In this document: positions 36,008 to 44,227 of the stretch, piece after piece
Layout of the letters: every line of letters starts with the position of its first letter
Position numbering within the stretch: the first letter of the stretch is position 1
Assembly (NCBI RefSeq): GCF_000177075.1
Contig: NZ_ADEG01000090.1
Span: 1 to 64,000 of the forward strand
Reading direction: 5' to 3'
Source of the DNA: Hoylesella buccalis ATCC 35310
GTDB taxonomy: Bacteria; Bacteroidota; Bacteroidia; Bacteroidales; Bacteroidaceae
DNA length: 64,000 nucleotides
The notes under the pieces: model-generated
Databases searched by the model: none
What the model was told of the DNA's origin: nothing
The model's input: only the letters and a program-made list of their open reading frames with translations
Made by a program: the position numbers and the translations under genes

Positions 36008-37306
36008 ATGAAGCAAGTATTTAAGTTGGCGTTGCCATCCATCATCTCAAACATCACCGTTCCCCTATTAGGTATCATCGACCTGACCATTGTGGGACAC
36101 ATGGGTGATGTGATTTATATTGGAGCCATCGCCATTGGCACCATGATTTTCAATGTGCTGTATTGGCTCTTTGGTTTCTTGCGAATGGGTACCAGCGGCA
36201 TGACATCTCAAGCATTAGGAAGACGTGATTTGACCGAAGCCATGAGATTGTTGGTTCGTTCGCTGACTATCAGTACGGCGATTGCTGCGATTTTCATCGT
36301 CTTCCAACTTCCAATTCGTTGGATGGCACTGTCCATCATGCAACCCACTGAACAAATAGCGGAACAGGCAGCGATTTATTTTTCCTTTTGCATTTGGGGC
36401 GCACCAGCCATGTTGGGGCTATACGGATTGACAGGATGGTTTATCGGCATGCAAAATACGCGAATCCCCATGTTGGTATCCATCTTTCAAAACATCGTGA
36501 ATATCGTTGCAAGCGTGACCTTTGTATTTGGATTTGGCATGAAAATTCAAGGTGTAGCGTTAGGAACATTGACGGCACAGTGGACTGGTTTTCTACTTGC
36601 CTTGTACTGTTGGAAGCGGTATTATGGCAGGTTGGCTGAATATAATTGGAAAGATGACTTGTTCAAGCGTAGCACGATGGTTCGATTCTTTGCCGTCAAC
36701 CGCGACATTTTCATACGAACGCTATTCTTGGTTGGTGTTAATTTCTTTTTCATTTCAGCCGGATCGAGGCAAGGAGCCATCATCCTGTCTGTCAATACGC
36801 TCCTGATGACTTTGTTCACCCTCTTCTCTTACGTCATGGATGGATTTGCTTACGCCGGAGAAGCCCTTAGTGGAAAGTATTATAGTGCAGCGAATAAGTT
36901 GGCCTTTGACAGGGTCTACAACAGCTTGTTCGCATGGGGAGCCATCATGGCTGTGGTGTTCACGCTGGTCTATGCGGTTGGAGGCAATGGCTTTCTGATG
37001 CTGTTGACCAACGAAGCTGTTGTCGTACAATCTGCCGAAGCATATTTCTGGTGGGCTGTGATGATTCCTATTGTCAGCGTATCGGCCTTTGTCTATGACG
37101 GTATTTTTATTGGTCTTACGGCCACAAGGGGCATGCTGGTATCTTCTGTGGTATCAGCTCTTGTCTTCTTTGCGTTGTACCTCGCCCTGCAAACCTACTT
37201 GGGAAATCACGCTCTGTGGTTGGCTTTCATCGTGTATTTAGGCTTGAGAGGTGGCATACAATGGTTTTTGTATCGAAGAATGCATCTCAATTGGGTGCAA
37301 AAATAA
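36008..37306 (+). CDS. MATE family efflux transporter (DinF-like)
   Basis: 432 residues, twelve predicted membrane helices in two halves. The N-terminal LALPSIISNITVPLLGIIDLTIVGH with HMGDVIYIGAIAIG is typical of MATE proteins, and lengths and charge pattern fit the DinF branch. Exports cationic or other small molecules in exchange for Na+ or H+; substrate unknown. It follows the RelA/SpoT gene by 92 bases on the same strand. Confidence 0.92.
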   Translation: MKQVFKLALPSIISNITVPLLGIIDLTIVGHMGDVIYIGAIAIGTMIFNVLYWLFGFLRMGTSGMTSQALGRRDLTEAMRLLVRSLTISTAIAAIFIVFQLPIRWMALSIMQPTEQIAEQAAIYFSFCIWGAPAMLGLYGLTGWFIGMQNTRIPMLVSIFQNIVNIVASVTFVFGFGMKIQGVALGTLTAQWTGFLLALYCWKRYYGRLAEYNWKDDLFKRSTMVRFFAVNRDIFIRTLFLVGVNFFFISAGSRQGAIILSVNTLLMTLFTLFSYVMDGFAYAGEALSGKYYSAANKLAFDRVYNSLFAWGAIMAVVFTLVYAVGGNGFLMLLTNEAVVVQSAEAYFWWAVMIPIVSVSAFVYDGIFIGLTATRGMLVSSVVSALVFFALYLALQTYLGNHALWLAFIVYLGLRGGIQWFLYRRMHLNWVQK

Positions 37307-37320
37307 AATGCCGTGAACAC

Positions 37321-37351
37321 TTTGAGATGCATGCCAAATCAATTATCTTTG
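37321..37351 (+). promoter_or_regulatory. Promoter of rmuC
   Basis: TTTG at 37321-37324 and TATCTTTG at 37344-37351 with 19 bases between. The box ends only 4 bases before the rmuC ATG, so the transcript would be leaderless or nearly so. Confidence 0.65.
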
Positions 37352-37355
37352 CAAT

Positions 37356-38738
37356 ATGGAATTCATATACTTAGCCATAGGCCTCGTCGTTGGAGCAATC
37401 GTTGTCTTTTTCTTGTTAAACGGAAAGCTGAAAAAGCTGGAGACCAGCAACATTTTGTCGAATCAACAATTGGCGCACGAACAAGAACTTGGCACTCAGC
37501 TACAAGCAGAACGTGACCGACTTCAGTGTGAGCAAGCAGAACAACAACAACAGTTGATAACCATCAAACTCGAGCTGGAACGAGTAACCACGCAGTTGGA
37601 ATCCGAACAAGCATCGCATTCGAAAGAGACAGAAATGCGCCGCGAGCAATTTGAGCAACAGTTGAAGACCGTTCAAGAGCAATTCTCAAATTTGGCAACA
37701 CGCATCTTAGAACAGACTTCGGAAAGGCTGAAGACAACCAACAACGAGTCGATGGAACATCTGACAAAGCCACTTAAGATGAACATCGAGCAATTGCAGC
37801 AAGCCATTCAGCACACAAATACAGAAACATCTAAGAATACAGCCTCGCTATCACAACAACTCAGAGAGATGAGTTTGCAAACACAGAAGATTGAATCCAC
37901 TGCAACCCGACTGACTAATGTAATTAGAGGAGGAAACAAGGCACAAGGTAATTGGGGTGAACGCATACTGACAGACATTCTGGAAAGTCAAGGTTACAAA
38001 GTCGGTATCGATTATGACATCCAGCACACATTAACAGATGAAAAGGGAAATGCGATTAAAAATGATGACACAGGAAGGCGGATGATCCCTGATGTCATTC
38101 TACATTACCCAAACAATGAAGATGTCATCATTGATTCCAAAATGTCTATTGATGCCTATTATCAATATGTAAACACCGAAGAAGAAGCTCTCAAGAAAAA
38201 GTTTGCAGCCGACTTGGTAAGCAGTATTCGAACACAGGCTACCAATCTCGCCAAGAAAGACTATAGCAAATATGTGCATTCGCCACGAAAAGCCATTGAT
38301 TTCGTCATCATGTTCGTACCAAACGAAGGGGCTTTGCAGTTGGCTTTAGACACGGATCCCAAGATATGGGGCGAGGCTTTTGACAAACAGGTGTTCATCA
38401 CCAGTCAACAAAACTTAATGGCCATATTGCGTATGATTCAGATAGCTTGGAGACAATACGCACAAACAGAAAACCAAAAGAAGGTTTTCGCCTTGGCTGA
38501 AGAATTATTGAAACGCGTAGGTGAATTCATTAAACGATTTGACAAGATTGGCAAAGACATTGACATGCTTCATAAAGACTATGGGGAGACTTACAACAAG
38601 GCTTATACAGGGAGACAGAGTATCGTGCAGAAGGCCAACGAACTGAAAGAATTAGGCGTAAAAGAAAGTGCAAATCAACCGATTCCTATGACCCAACCTG
38701 ATGTGTTGGACATTACAGAAGAAAACGAAGATGAATAA
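37356..38738 (+). CDS. rmuC: DNA recombination protein RmuC
   Basis: 460 residues. N-terminal membrane helix (about 3-22), long Gln/Glu-rich coiled coil (about 25-175), then the RmuC nuclease-like domain (about 180-400) with GGNKAQGNWGE, IPDVILHYPNNEDVIIDSKMS and FVPNEGAL motifs. RmuC limits recombination-mediated inversions. The ATG lies almost at the promoter. The end overlaps the start of the phosphatase gene. Confidence 0.93.
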   Translation: MEFIYLAIGLVVGAIVVFFLLNGKLKKLETSNILSNQQLAHEQELGTQLQAERDRLQCEQAEQQQQLITIKLELERVTTQLESEQASHSKETEMRREQFEQQLKTVQEQFSNLATRILEQTSERLKTTNNESMEHLTKPLKMNIEQLQQAIQHTNTETSKNTASLSQQLREMSLQTQKIESTATRLTNVIRGGNKAQGNWGERILTDILESQGYKVGIDYDIQHTLTDEKGNAIKNDDTGRRMIPDVILHYPNNEDVIIDSKMSIDAYYQYVNTEEEALKKKFAADLVSSIRTQATNLAKKDYSKYVHSPRKAIDFVIMFVPNEGALQLALDTDPKIWGEAFDKQVFITSQQNLMAILRMIQIAWRQYAQTENQKKVFALAEELLKRVGEFIKRFDKIGKDIDMLHKDYGETYNKAYTGRQSIVQKANELKELGVKESANQPIPMTQPDVLDITEENEDE

Positions 38739-39213
38739 GATGAAAAAGAGATTGTTATTCGTGTGTTTAGGAAACATTTGCAGAAGTCCGGCAGCAGAGG
38801 GCGTGATGAAATCCATTGTCAAGGCTGCTGGCATGGAAGATGAATTCGTCATCGACTCAGCAGGCATTGGAGATTGGCACATCGGGCAACTACCCGACCA
38901 TAGAATGAGAAAACATGGTGCACAAAGAGGATATCGGTTTGACAGCCGTGCTCGCCAGTTCAATGCGGATGATTTTGCGAATTTTGATCATATCTATGTC
39001 ATGGATCACGAAAACAAACGCATGATTACCGCTATGGCAGCTACCAAAGAAGATGCTCAGAAGGTAGAAATGCTGGCAAGTTACCTAAAAGACAAGCAGA
39101 ATGTTGATGTGGTACCAGATCCATATTATGGAGGAGATGAAGATTTTAAATATGCGCTTGACTTGATAGAAATCGCCTGCAAAGAGTTATTTAGTCAATT
39201 AAATAGGAAATAA
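38731..39213 (+). CDS. Low molecular weight protein-tyrosine phosphatase
   Basis: 160 residues from the ATG at 38731 (the ATG at 38740 is also possible). The P-loop VCLGNICRSPAAEG contains the C-x5-R active site, and VPDPYYGG near residue 125 supplies the acid Asp. These enzymes dephosphorylate Tyr or similar residues, often tied to capsule/BY-kinase control, but no kinase is nearby. The start overlaps the rmuC stop by 8 bases. An upstream in-frame ATG at 38701 adds ten residues inside rmuC and is less likely. Confidence 0.93.
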   Translation: MNKMKKRLLFVCLGNICRSPAAEGVMKSIVKAAGMEDEFVIDSAGIGDWHIGQLPDHRMRKHGAQRGYRFDSRARQFNADDFANFDHIYVMDHENKRMITAMAATKEDAQKVEMLASYLKDKQNVDVVPDPYYGGDEDFKYALDLIEIACKELFSQLNRK

Positions 39214-39370
39214 GCTGCCCATCTGTAATACCATGCGAATATAGTTTAATTGACTGAAGAACAGATTCGAGGAATCGCATATTTATAATCTTTTGGCATA
39301 CCATCAATGGCCTCAATATTCTATGAGGCGGCATGAGTACACGAGTTCCTATATTTTTAATCCTAATAAA

Positions 39371-39388
39371 TGCAATGTATACATTGCA
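39371..39388. promoter_or_regulatory. 18-bp perfect palindrome upstream of the ppdK promoter
   Basis: TGCAATGTATACATTGCA is identical on both strands. It ends 16 bases before the -33 TTTTG of the ppdK promoter, where an activator would usually bind. It does not resemble the CRP (TGTGA-N6-TCACA) or FNR sites. Confidence 0.6.
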
Positions 39389-39404
39389 CTTTTCTGTATA
39401 AATA

Positions 39405-39437
39405 TTTTGCAAGATTATAAAATATTGTTATTTTTGC
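39405..39437 (+). promoter_or_regulatory. Promoter of ppdK
   Basis: TTTTG at 39405-39409 and TATTTTTG at 39430-39437, 20 bases apart, followed by C. The ATG lies 41 bases further down with an A-rich leader. Confidence 0.65.
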
Positions 39438-39477
39438 AAAAGCATAAAATAAATAAATTAAGAGAATACTTTTCGGT

Positions 39478-42198
39478 ATGGATGTAAAAAGAGTTTATAC
39501 TTTCGGCAATGGAAAAGCCGAAGGTAAAGCAGATATGAGAAATCTGCTTGGTGGCAAGGGCGCTAACCTTGCGGAAATGAATTTGATAGGTGTTCCAGTT
39601 CCTCCTGGTTTTACCATTACGACAGATGTTTGTAATGAATATTTTGACAAAGGAAGAGATGAGGTTGTTGAACTTTTAAAAGGTGACGTTGAACGTGCAG
39701 TCAAGCACATCGAAACTTTGATGAACTCAAAGTTCGGTGATTCTTCCAATCCGTTGTTGCTATCAGTTCGCTCTGGCGCACGCGCCTCAATGCCTGGCAT
39801 GATGGATACCATCTTGAATCTGGGATTGAATGACAATGTTGTGGAAGGTTTGGTGAAGAAAACCGGAAATGAACGTTTTGCTTATGACAGCTACCGCCGT
39901 TTTGTACAAATGTACGGCGACGTAGTTCTCGGAATGAAACCATCGAACAAAGAAGATATTGATCCATTTGAAGCAATCATCATGGATGTCAAGGCCAAAC
40001 GTGGAGTGAAGCTTGACAATGAAATGAACGTTGATGACCTTAAGACATTGGTTGTACGTTTTAAGGAAGCCATCAAGAAACAAACAGGAAAAGACTTCCC
40101 TACCGATCCCATGGACCAACTCTGGGGAGCCATTTGTTCGGTGTTTGACAGCTGGATGAACGAGAGAGCTATCTTGTACCGCAAGATGGAAGGCATACCC
40201 GCCGAATGGGGTACAGCCGTTTCTGTCATGGCCATGGTGTTTGGCAACATGGGTAACACCTCTGCCACTGGCGTATGCTTCTCTCGTGATGCAGCAACTG
40301 GTAGGAACCGTTTCAATGGAGAATATTTGGTCAATGCGCAAGGTGAGGACGTCGTTGCGGGCATCAGAACGCCACAACAAATCACCAAGGAAGGAAGTAT
40401 AAAATGGGCCAAGCAGCAGAATATTAGCGAAGAAATACGCAAGTCCAATTATCCTTCCATGGAAGAAACCATGCCGGAAATCTATGAACAGCTGTTCAAC
40501 ATTCAACACAAGTTGGAAAAGCATTACCATGACATGCAGGACATGGAGTTCACTGTACAAGAAGGCAAGTTGTGGTTTTTACAAACCAGAAATGGAAAAC
40601 GTACAGGTACCGCTATGGTTAAGATTGCCATGGATTTGCTGCATGAAGGAGAAATTGACGAAAAGACAGCACTTAAACGCTGCGAACCCAATAAGTTGGA
40701 TGAACTATTACACCCTGTATTTGATAAACTTGCACTCGGTACAGCCAAAGTACTCACCAGAGGATTACCAGCTTCACCAGGTGCTGCAAGCGGACAAATT
40801 GTATTTTTTGCAGACGATGCTGTTAAATGGCACGAGGCTGGACATCAAGTTGTCATGGTACGTATGGAAACATCTCCTGAAGACTTGGCAGGCATGTCTG
40901 CTGCAGAAGGCATTCTGACGGCTCGAGGTGGTATGACATCACATGCTGCCGTTGTTGCCAGAGGAATGGGAAAATGCTGTGTTTCGGGCGCAGGAGCCAT
41001 CAATGTGAATTATAAAGATCGTACGGTAGAGATAGACGGCATCGTTCTTCATGAGGGCGACTATATATCTATCAATGGCTCAACAGGCGAAATATACCAA
41101 GGTGAGGTTGAAACACGCCCGGCTGAAGTTACCGGTGACTTTGCAGAGCTTATGAAACTTTGCGACAAATATACAAAGCTGGTGGTACGTACCAATGCAG
41201 ACACGCCGCATGACTCTGAAGTTGCACGTAATTTTGGTGCGGTTGGTATTGGACTCTGTCGCACAGAACACATGTTCTTTGAGAATGAAAAAATCAAGGC
41301 CATGAGAGAGATGATCTTGGCTGACACCCAAGACGGCCGTGAGAATGCACTCGAGAAGCTCCTACCCTATCAGAAACAAGACTTCTATGGCATATTGAAA
41401 GCAATGGACGGATATCCCGTTAACATCCGATTGTTAGATCCTCCACTACACGAATTTGTACCTCATGATTTGGCTGGACAAGAAGTCATGGCCAAGGATA
41501 TGGGCGTCAGTGTGCAGCAAATCCAAAAACGCGTGAACAGCTTAAGCGAGGCTAACCCCATGTTGGGCCATCGTGGATGCCGTCTGGGCAACACCTATCC
41601 AGAAATCACTGCCATGCAGACAAAAGCTATCTTGGGTGCCGCCATTCAATTGAAGAAAGAAGGATACGACCCACGTCCCGAGATTATGGTGCCACTTATT
41701 GGTATCGTGAAGGAGTTTGATGTGCAAGAAAAAGTAATTAGAGACACGGCAAAACAACTGTTTGAAGAAGAGGGAATTGAAATACCTTTCCATGTAGGAA
41801 CGATGATTGAAATCCCTCGAGCTGCTCTTACAGCCGACTTGATTGCTGAACGCGCTGAGTACTTTAGCTTTGGAACGAACGACCTTACTCAAATGACGTA
41901 TGGGTATAGCCGTGATGATATCGCAGGTTTCTTGCCTGTTTATTTGGAGCAGAAAATATTGAAGGTTGACCCGTTCCAAGTATTAGACCAAGACGGCGTA
42001 GGACAGCTTATTAAAATGGCCGTAGAAAAAGGTCGTTCCACTCGTAAGAATCTTACATGTGGCATTTGTGGTGAGCATGGTGGTGAACCAACTTCGGTGA
42101 AATTCTGCCATAAAGTAGGCCTTGACTACGTCAGCTGTTCACCATTCAGAGTTCCTATCGCCCGCTTAGCCGCGGCGCAGGCAGCAGTCGAGGAATAG
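39478..42198 (+). CDS. ppdK: Pyruvate, phosphate dikinase
   Basis: 906 residues, usual length. Interconverts PEP, AMP and PPi with pyruvate, ATP and phosphate. In the glycolytic direction it makes ATP from AMP using PPi. Domains in order: ATP-grasp N-terminus (GGKGANLAEM), the swivelling phosphohistidine domain with GGMTSHAAVVARGMGKCC (catalytic His), and the TIM-barrel PEP/pyruvate domain with LCRTEHMFF and GTNDLTQMTYG; catalytic Cys in CGICGEHGG. Followed by a hairpin at 42226-42264. Confidence 0.97.
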   Translation: MDVKRVYTFGNGKAEGKADMRNLLGGKGANLAEMNLIGVPVPPGFTITTDVCNEYFDKGRDEVVELLKGDVERAVKHIETLMNSKFGDSSNPLLLSVRSGARASMPGMMDTILNLGLNDNVVEGLVKKTGNERFAYDSYRRFVQMYGDVVLGMKPSNKEDIDPFEAIIMDVKAKRGVKLDNEMNVDDLKTLVVRFKEAIKKQTGKDFPTDPMDQLWGAICSVFDSWMNERAILYRKMEGIPAEWGTAVSVMAMVFGNMGNTSATGVCFSRDAATGRNRFNGEYLVNAQGEDVVAGIRTPQQITKEGSIKWAKQQNISEEIRKSNYPSMEETMPEIYEQLFNIQHKLEKHYHDMQDMEFTVQEGKLWFLQTRNGKRTGTAMVKIAMDLLHEGEIDEKTALKRCEPNKLDELLHPVFDKLALGTAKVLTRGLPASPGAASGQIVFFADDAVKWHEAGHQVVMVRMETSPEDLAGMSAAEGILTARGGMTSHAAVVARGMGKCCVSGAGAINVNYKDRTVEIDGIVLHEGDYISINGSTGEIYQGEVETRPAEVTGDFAELMKLCDKYTKLVVRTNADTPHDSEVARNFGAVGIGLCRTEHMFFENEKIKAMREMILADTQDGRENALEKLLPYQKQDFYGILKAMDGYPVNIRLLDPPLHEFVPHDLAGQEVMAKDMGVSVQQIQKRVNSLSEANPMLGHRGCRLGNTYPEITAMQTKAILGAAIQLKKEGYDPRPEIMVPLIGIVKEFDVQEKVIRDTAKQLFEEEGIEIPFHVGTMIEIPRAALTADLIAERAEYFSFGTNDLTQMTYGYSRDDIAGFLPVYLEQKILKVDPFQVLDQDGVGQLIKMAVEKGRSTRKNLTCGICGEHGGEPTSVKFCHKVGLDYVSCSPFRVPIARLAAAQAAVEE

Positions 42199-42225
42199 GA
42201 CTATTCACATTTATCAACAGCAATA

Positions 42226-42264
42226 GGTCAGGTAGTTGCGTGTATCTACACAAACTACCTGGCC
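42226..42264 (+). terminator. Terminator-like hairpin after ppdK
   Basis: GGTCAGGTAGTT (42226-42237) pairs with AACTACCTGGCC (42253-42264; one G-U), with an inner GTGTA/TACAC extension. The tail TTAACTTAAAA is only moderately T-rich. It lies between ppdK and the small secreted protein. Confidence 0.55.
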
Positions 42265-42280
42265 TTAACTTAAAATCGAC

Positions 42281-42754
42281 ATGTTATCAAGATTATTTAT
42301 TCTCATCCTTAGTTGTTTCTTTTTCATGAATACACAAGCTGACAATGGTGCAAAAGTTGCTACCGTTGGTATCGGTACAAAATATCAACAGGCATTGAAG
42401 GATATTAAGGCCGAGTTTGGTGAACCTACAACCATTGACCAACAAGCTATTGAATTCAAGAATATGACCTATCATAATTTTAAATTTGACTTAGTCATCT
42501 TCAAGTTCAAGAATGATAAATTAAATGAAGCACGCTTTTTCATGAGAGCCAAAAATAAAATAGGTGCCGATAAAAAAGTAGAAGCTTTGTCTAAAGAGCT
42601 GGGTAAAAAACATCCTCTATCAGAAGATTATGAAGATGGCTCATATTTCTATAAAGGCGGTTTATCACCAAAAGGCATAGGGCACTTGTTTACCATCTCG
42701 ACAGCCAAAAGACAAGGTGTATGGAATGCTGAATTGACATACGGTCCATTCTAA
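42281..42754 (+). CDS. Small secreted protein of unknown function
   Basis: 157 residues with a clear signal peptide (about 1-20, ending TQA). The mature part is lysine-rich, with a mixed alpha/beta look (TTIDQQAIEFKNMTYHNFKF, ELGKKHPLSEDYEDGS), and ends WNAELTYGPF. No family recognised. It starts 17 bases after the hairpin behind ppdK and has no promoter match of its own that I can see. Confidence 0.7.
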   Translation: MLSRLFILILSCFFFMNTQADNGAKVATVGIGTKYQQALKDIKAEFGEPTTIDQQAIEFKNMTYHNFKFDLVIFKFKNDKLNEARFFMRAKNKIGADKKVEALSKELGKKHPLSEDYEDGSYFYKGGLSPKGIGHLFTISTAKRQGVWNAELTYGPF

Positions 42755-42910
42755 TTAATGCATTTGATCTATTTTTTGTGTTCAATGAAAGCGTGGTGCA
42801 AAGCTACGATATAACTGTTGAATAAACACATGGCTTCATCTTAACAATTCCAGTTGGGGCACATACAAGCTATACTAGATGCTCAGAGCATATTAAATGG
42901 TTAAAAAATT

Positions 42911-42940
42911 TTGGGTATTGCCAAATTATTATTACATTTG
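42911..42940 (+). promoter_or_regulatory. Promoter of tRNA-Ser
   Basis: TTG at 42911-42913 and TACATTTG at 42933-42940 with 19 bases between, 12 bases before the tRNA 5' end. Confidence 0.7.
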
Positions 42941-42952
42941 CACACTCAAATA

Positions 42953-43043
42953 GGAAGATTGGCAGAGTGACCGAATGCGCTGGACTCGAAATCCGGTATA
43001 CCCTTTTTGGGTATCGGGGGTTTGAATCCCTCATCTTCCGCCA
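42953..43043 (+). tRNA. tRNA-Ser (anticodon CGA)
   Basis: The acceptor stem GGAAGAT pairs with ATCTTCC at 43033-43039. The anticodon arm is CTGGA-CTCGAAA-TCCGG, giving anticodon CGA (reads UCG). The long variable arm (ATACCC...GGGTAT) is typical of class II serine tRNAs. The T arm is GGGGGTTTGAATCCCTC. Discriminator G at 43040 and the CCA end is encoded at 43041-43043. The gene follows its promoter and is followed by a 19-bp hairpin. Confidence 0.95.
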
Positions 43044-43055
43044 ACGAAAGAGACT

Positions 43056-43096
43056 TCAAACTCATTGATTTTGAATATCAAAGTCAATGAGTTTGA
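43056..43096 (+). terminator. 19-bp hairpin behind tRNA-Ser built from the repeat family
   Basis: TCAAACTCATTGATTTTGA at 43056-43074 and TCAAAGTCAATGAGTTTGA at 43078-43096 pair over 19 positions with one G-U and a 3-base loop, starting 13 bases after the tRNA. GCTTTT follows. Likely acts as the tRNA terminator. Confidence 0.65.
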
Positions 43097-43144
43097 GCTT
43101 TTAAAGCATTGACTTTGGGCGGTTAAAGCATTGACTTTAGGCAG
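43056..43144. repeat. Intergenic CTCATTGACTTT repeat cluster, locus 3
   Basis: After the inverted pair come two tandem 22-base units, TTAAAGCATTGACTTTGGGC at 43101-43122 and TTAAAGCATTGACTTTAGGC at 43123-43144 (each followed by two further bases). The unit length matches the cluster at 53.2 kb. Confidence 0.85.
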
Positions 43145-43191
43145 TCATCTATTTGGTTATGCTTTTGACACAAAAAAAAAGGAACAAAAAA

Positions 43192-43225
43192 AGTTCGAGA
43201 TAACATCATCGTGTCATCTCGAACT
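43192..43225 (-). terminator. Terminator of the ATP synthase operon
   Basis: AGTTCGAGAT (43192-43201) pairs with ATCTCGAACT (43216-43225). On - the stem is followed by TTTTTTTGTTCC and more T, a strong intrinsic terminator 25 bases after the atpG stop. Confidence 0.85.
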
Positions 43226-43249
43226 ATTTTGTTCAATTACATAAAATGT

Positions 43250-44224
43250 CTAGTTATTAATAGTACCGCCAACAATATCCAGCAACTCGTTTGTAATGGC
43301 TTGCTGTCTACCCTTGTTATACTGTAAATTGAGTGAACGAAGCAAGTCATCTGCATTGTCGGTAGCTGTCTGCATAGCAACCATTCGAGCGGCATGCTCA
43401 CTTGCGTTACTATCTAGCAATGCCGTATAGAACATGAGGTGTAATTGATTGGGTATCAGGGTGCCCAATACAGTCTTGATATCAGGTTCTACAATAAAGT
43501 CGTTGTTCAAGGGCTGGGCATCTATCTCTTTTCGTTCTACCTTTAGGTTCTTTCTTCTCAGGTACTCCTGTGCTCTTGCCGTGGTGTAAGAAGATTTCAA
43601 ATCACGATCATTTCCCCATCCAATCTCCGTTGACAAATCAATGGGTAAGAAGGTTTTACGAGTCAGAATCTGCGAACCTACACTTTTAAAGTGATGATAA
43701 ATCATCTCCACCTTGTCATACTCACCGTTAAGAAACTTCTGTGCAATTTCATGAGCAATCTTTTGGCAGGTCTGTGCATTAGGCTTATCAGCCAATTCAA
43801 TGAAATTCCCAGCTGTTTTATACCCCATCTTTACAACACGTTCTGCAACTTTTCGGCCAATAGGATAAATAATAATGTTATCTTTATCAATTCCGAGACG
43901 ATGGTAATCTTCAATAGCCTGTTGCATCATTTTCAACACATTAATGTTAAAACTACCGCATAGACTGCTGTTTGAAGAAAAAACCACCAATGCCACGCGT
44001 GTCAAGTTAGGGCGTATGGCATCAAATGGCGTGTCAGCATCTGGTGTAGAAATAAGAAATGACTTAAGAATATGCTCCAACATATTTTCGTATGGGAGCA
44101 TATTCTCTACTCTGACCTGTGCATGATGAAGTTTGCTGGATGCAACCATCTTCATCGCACTGGTGATTTTTCGGGTATTCTTGACACTGGCAATTCGTGT
44201 CTTTATCTCTTTGAGTGACGGCAT
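43250..44224 (-). CDS. atpG: ATP synthase gamma subunit
   Basis: 324 residues. The central shaft that turns inside the alpha/beta ring. The N-terminus SLKEIKTRIASVKNTRKITSAMKMVAS and the C-terminal ARMVAMQTATDNADDLLRSL are the coiled-coil shaft helices and the family signature. About 35 residues longer than E. coli gamma, mainly through inserted loops in the middle (around 195-245), as in other Bacteroidetes. Last gene of the operon, 3 bases after atpA. Confidence 0.96.
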   Translation of the reverse strand: MPSLKEIKTRIASVKNTRKITSAMKMVASSKLHHAQVRVENMLPYENMLEHILKSFLISTPDADTPFDAIRPNLTRVALVVFSSNSSLCGSFNINVLKMMQQAIEDYHRLGIDKDNIIIYPIGRKVAERVVKMGYKTAGNFIELADKPNAQTCQKIAHEIAQKFLNGEYDKVEMIYHHFKSVGSQILTRKTFLPIDLSTEIGWGNDRDLKSSYTTARAQEYLRRKNLKVERKEIDAQPLNNDFIVEPDIKTVLGTLIPNQLHLMFYTALLDSNASEHAARMVAMQTATDNADDLLRSLNLQYNKGRQQAITNELLDIVGGTINN

Positions 44225-44227
44225 AGG

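Noticed and set aside
38701-38730. Ten-codon extension of the low-Mr phosphatase
   Set aside because: It lies inside rmuC and family members start close to the P-loop, matching the ATG at 38731.
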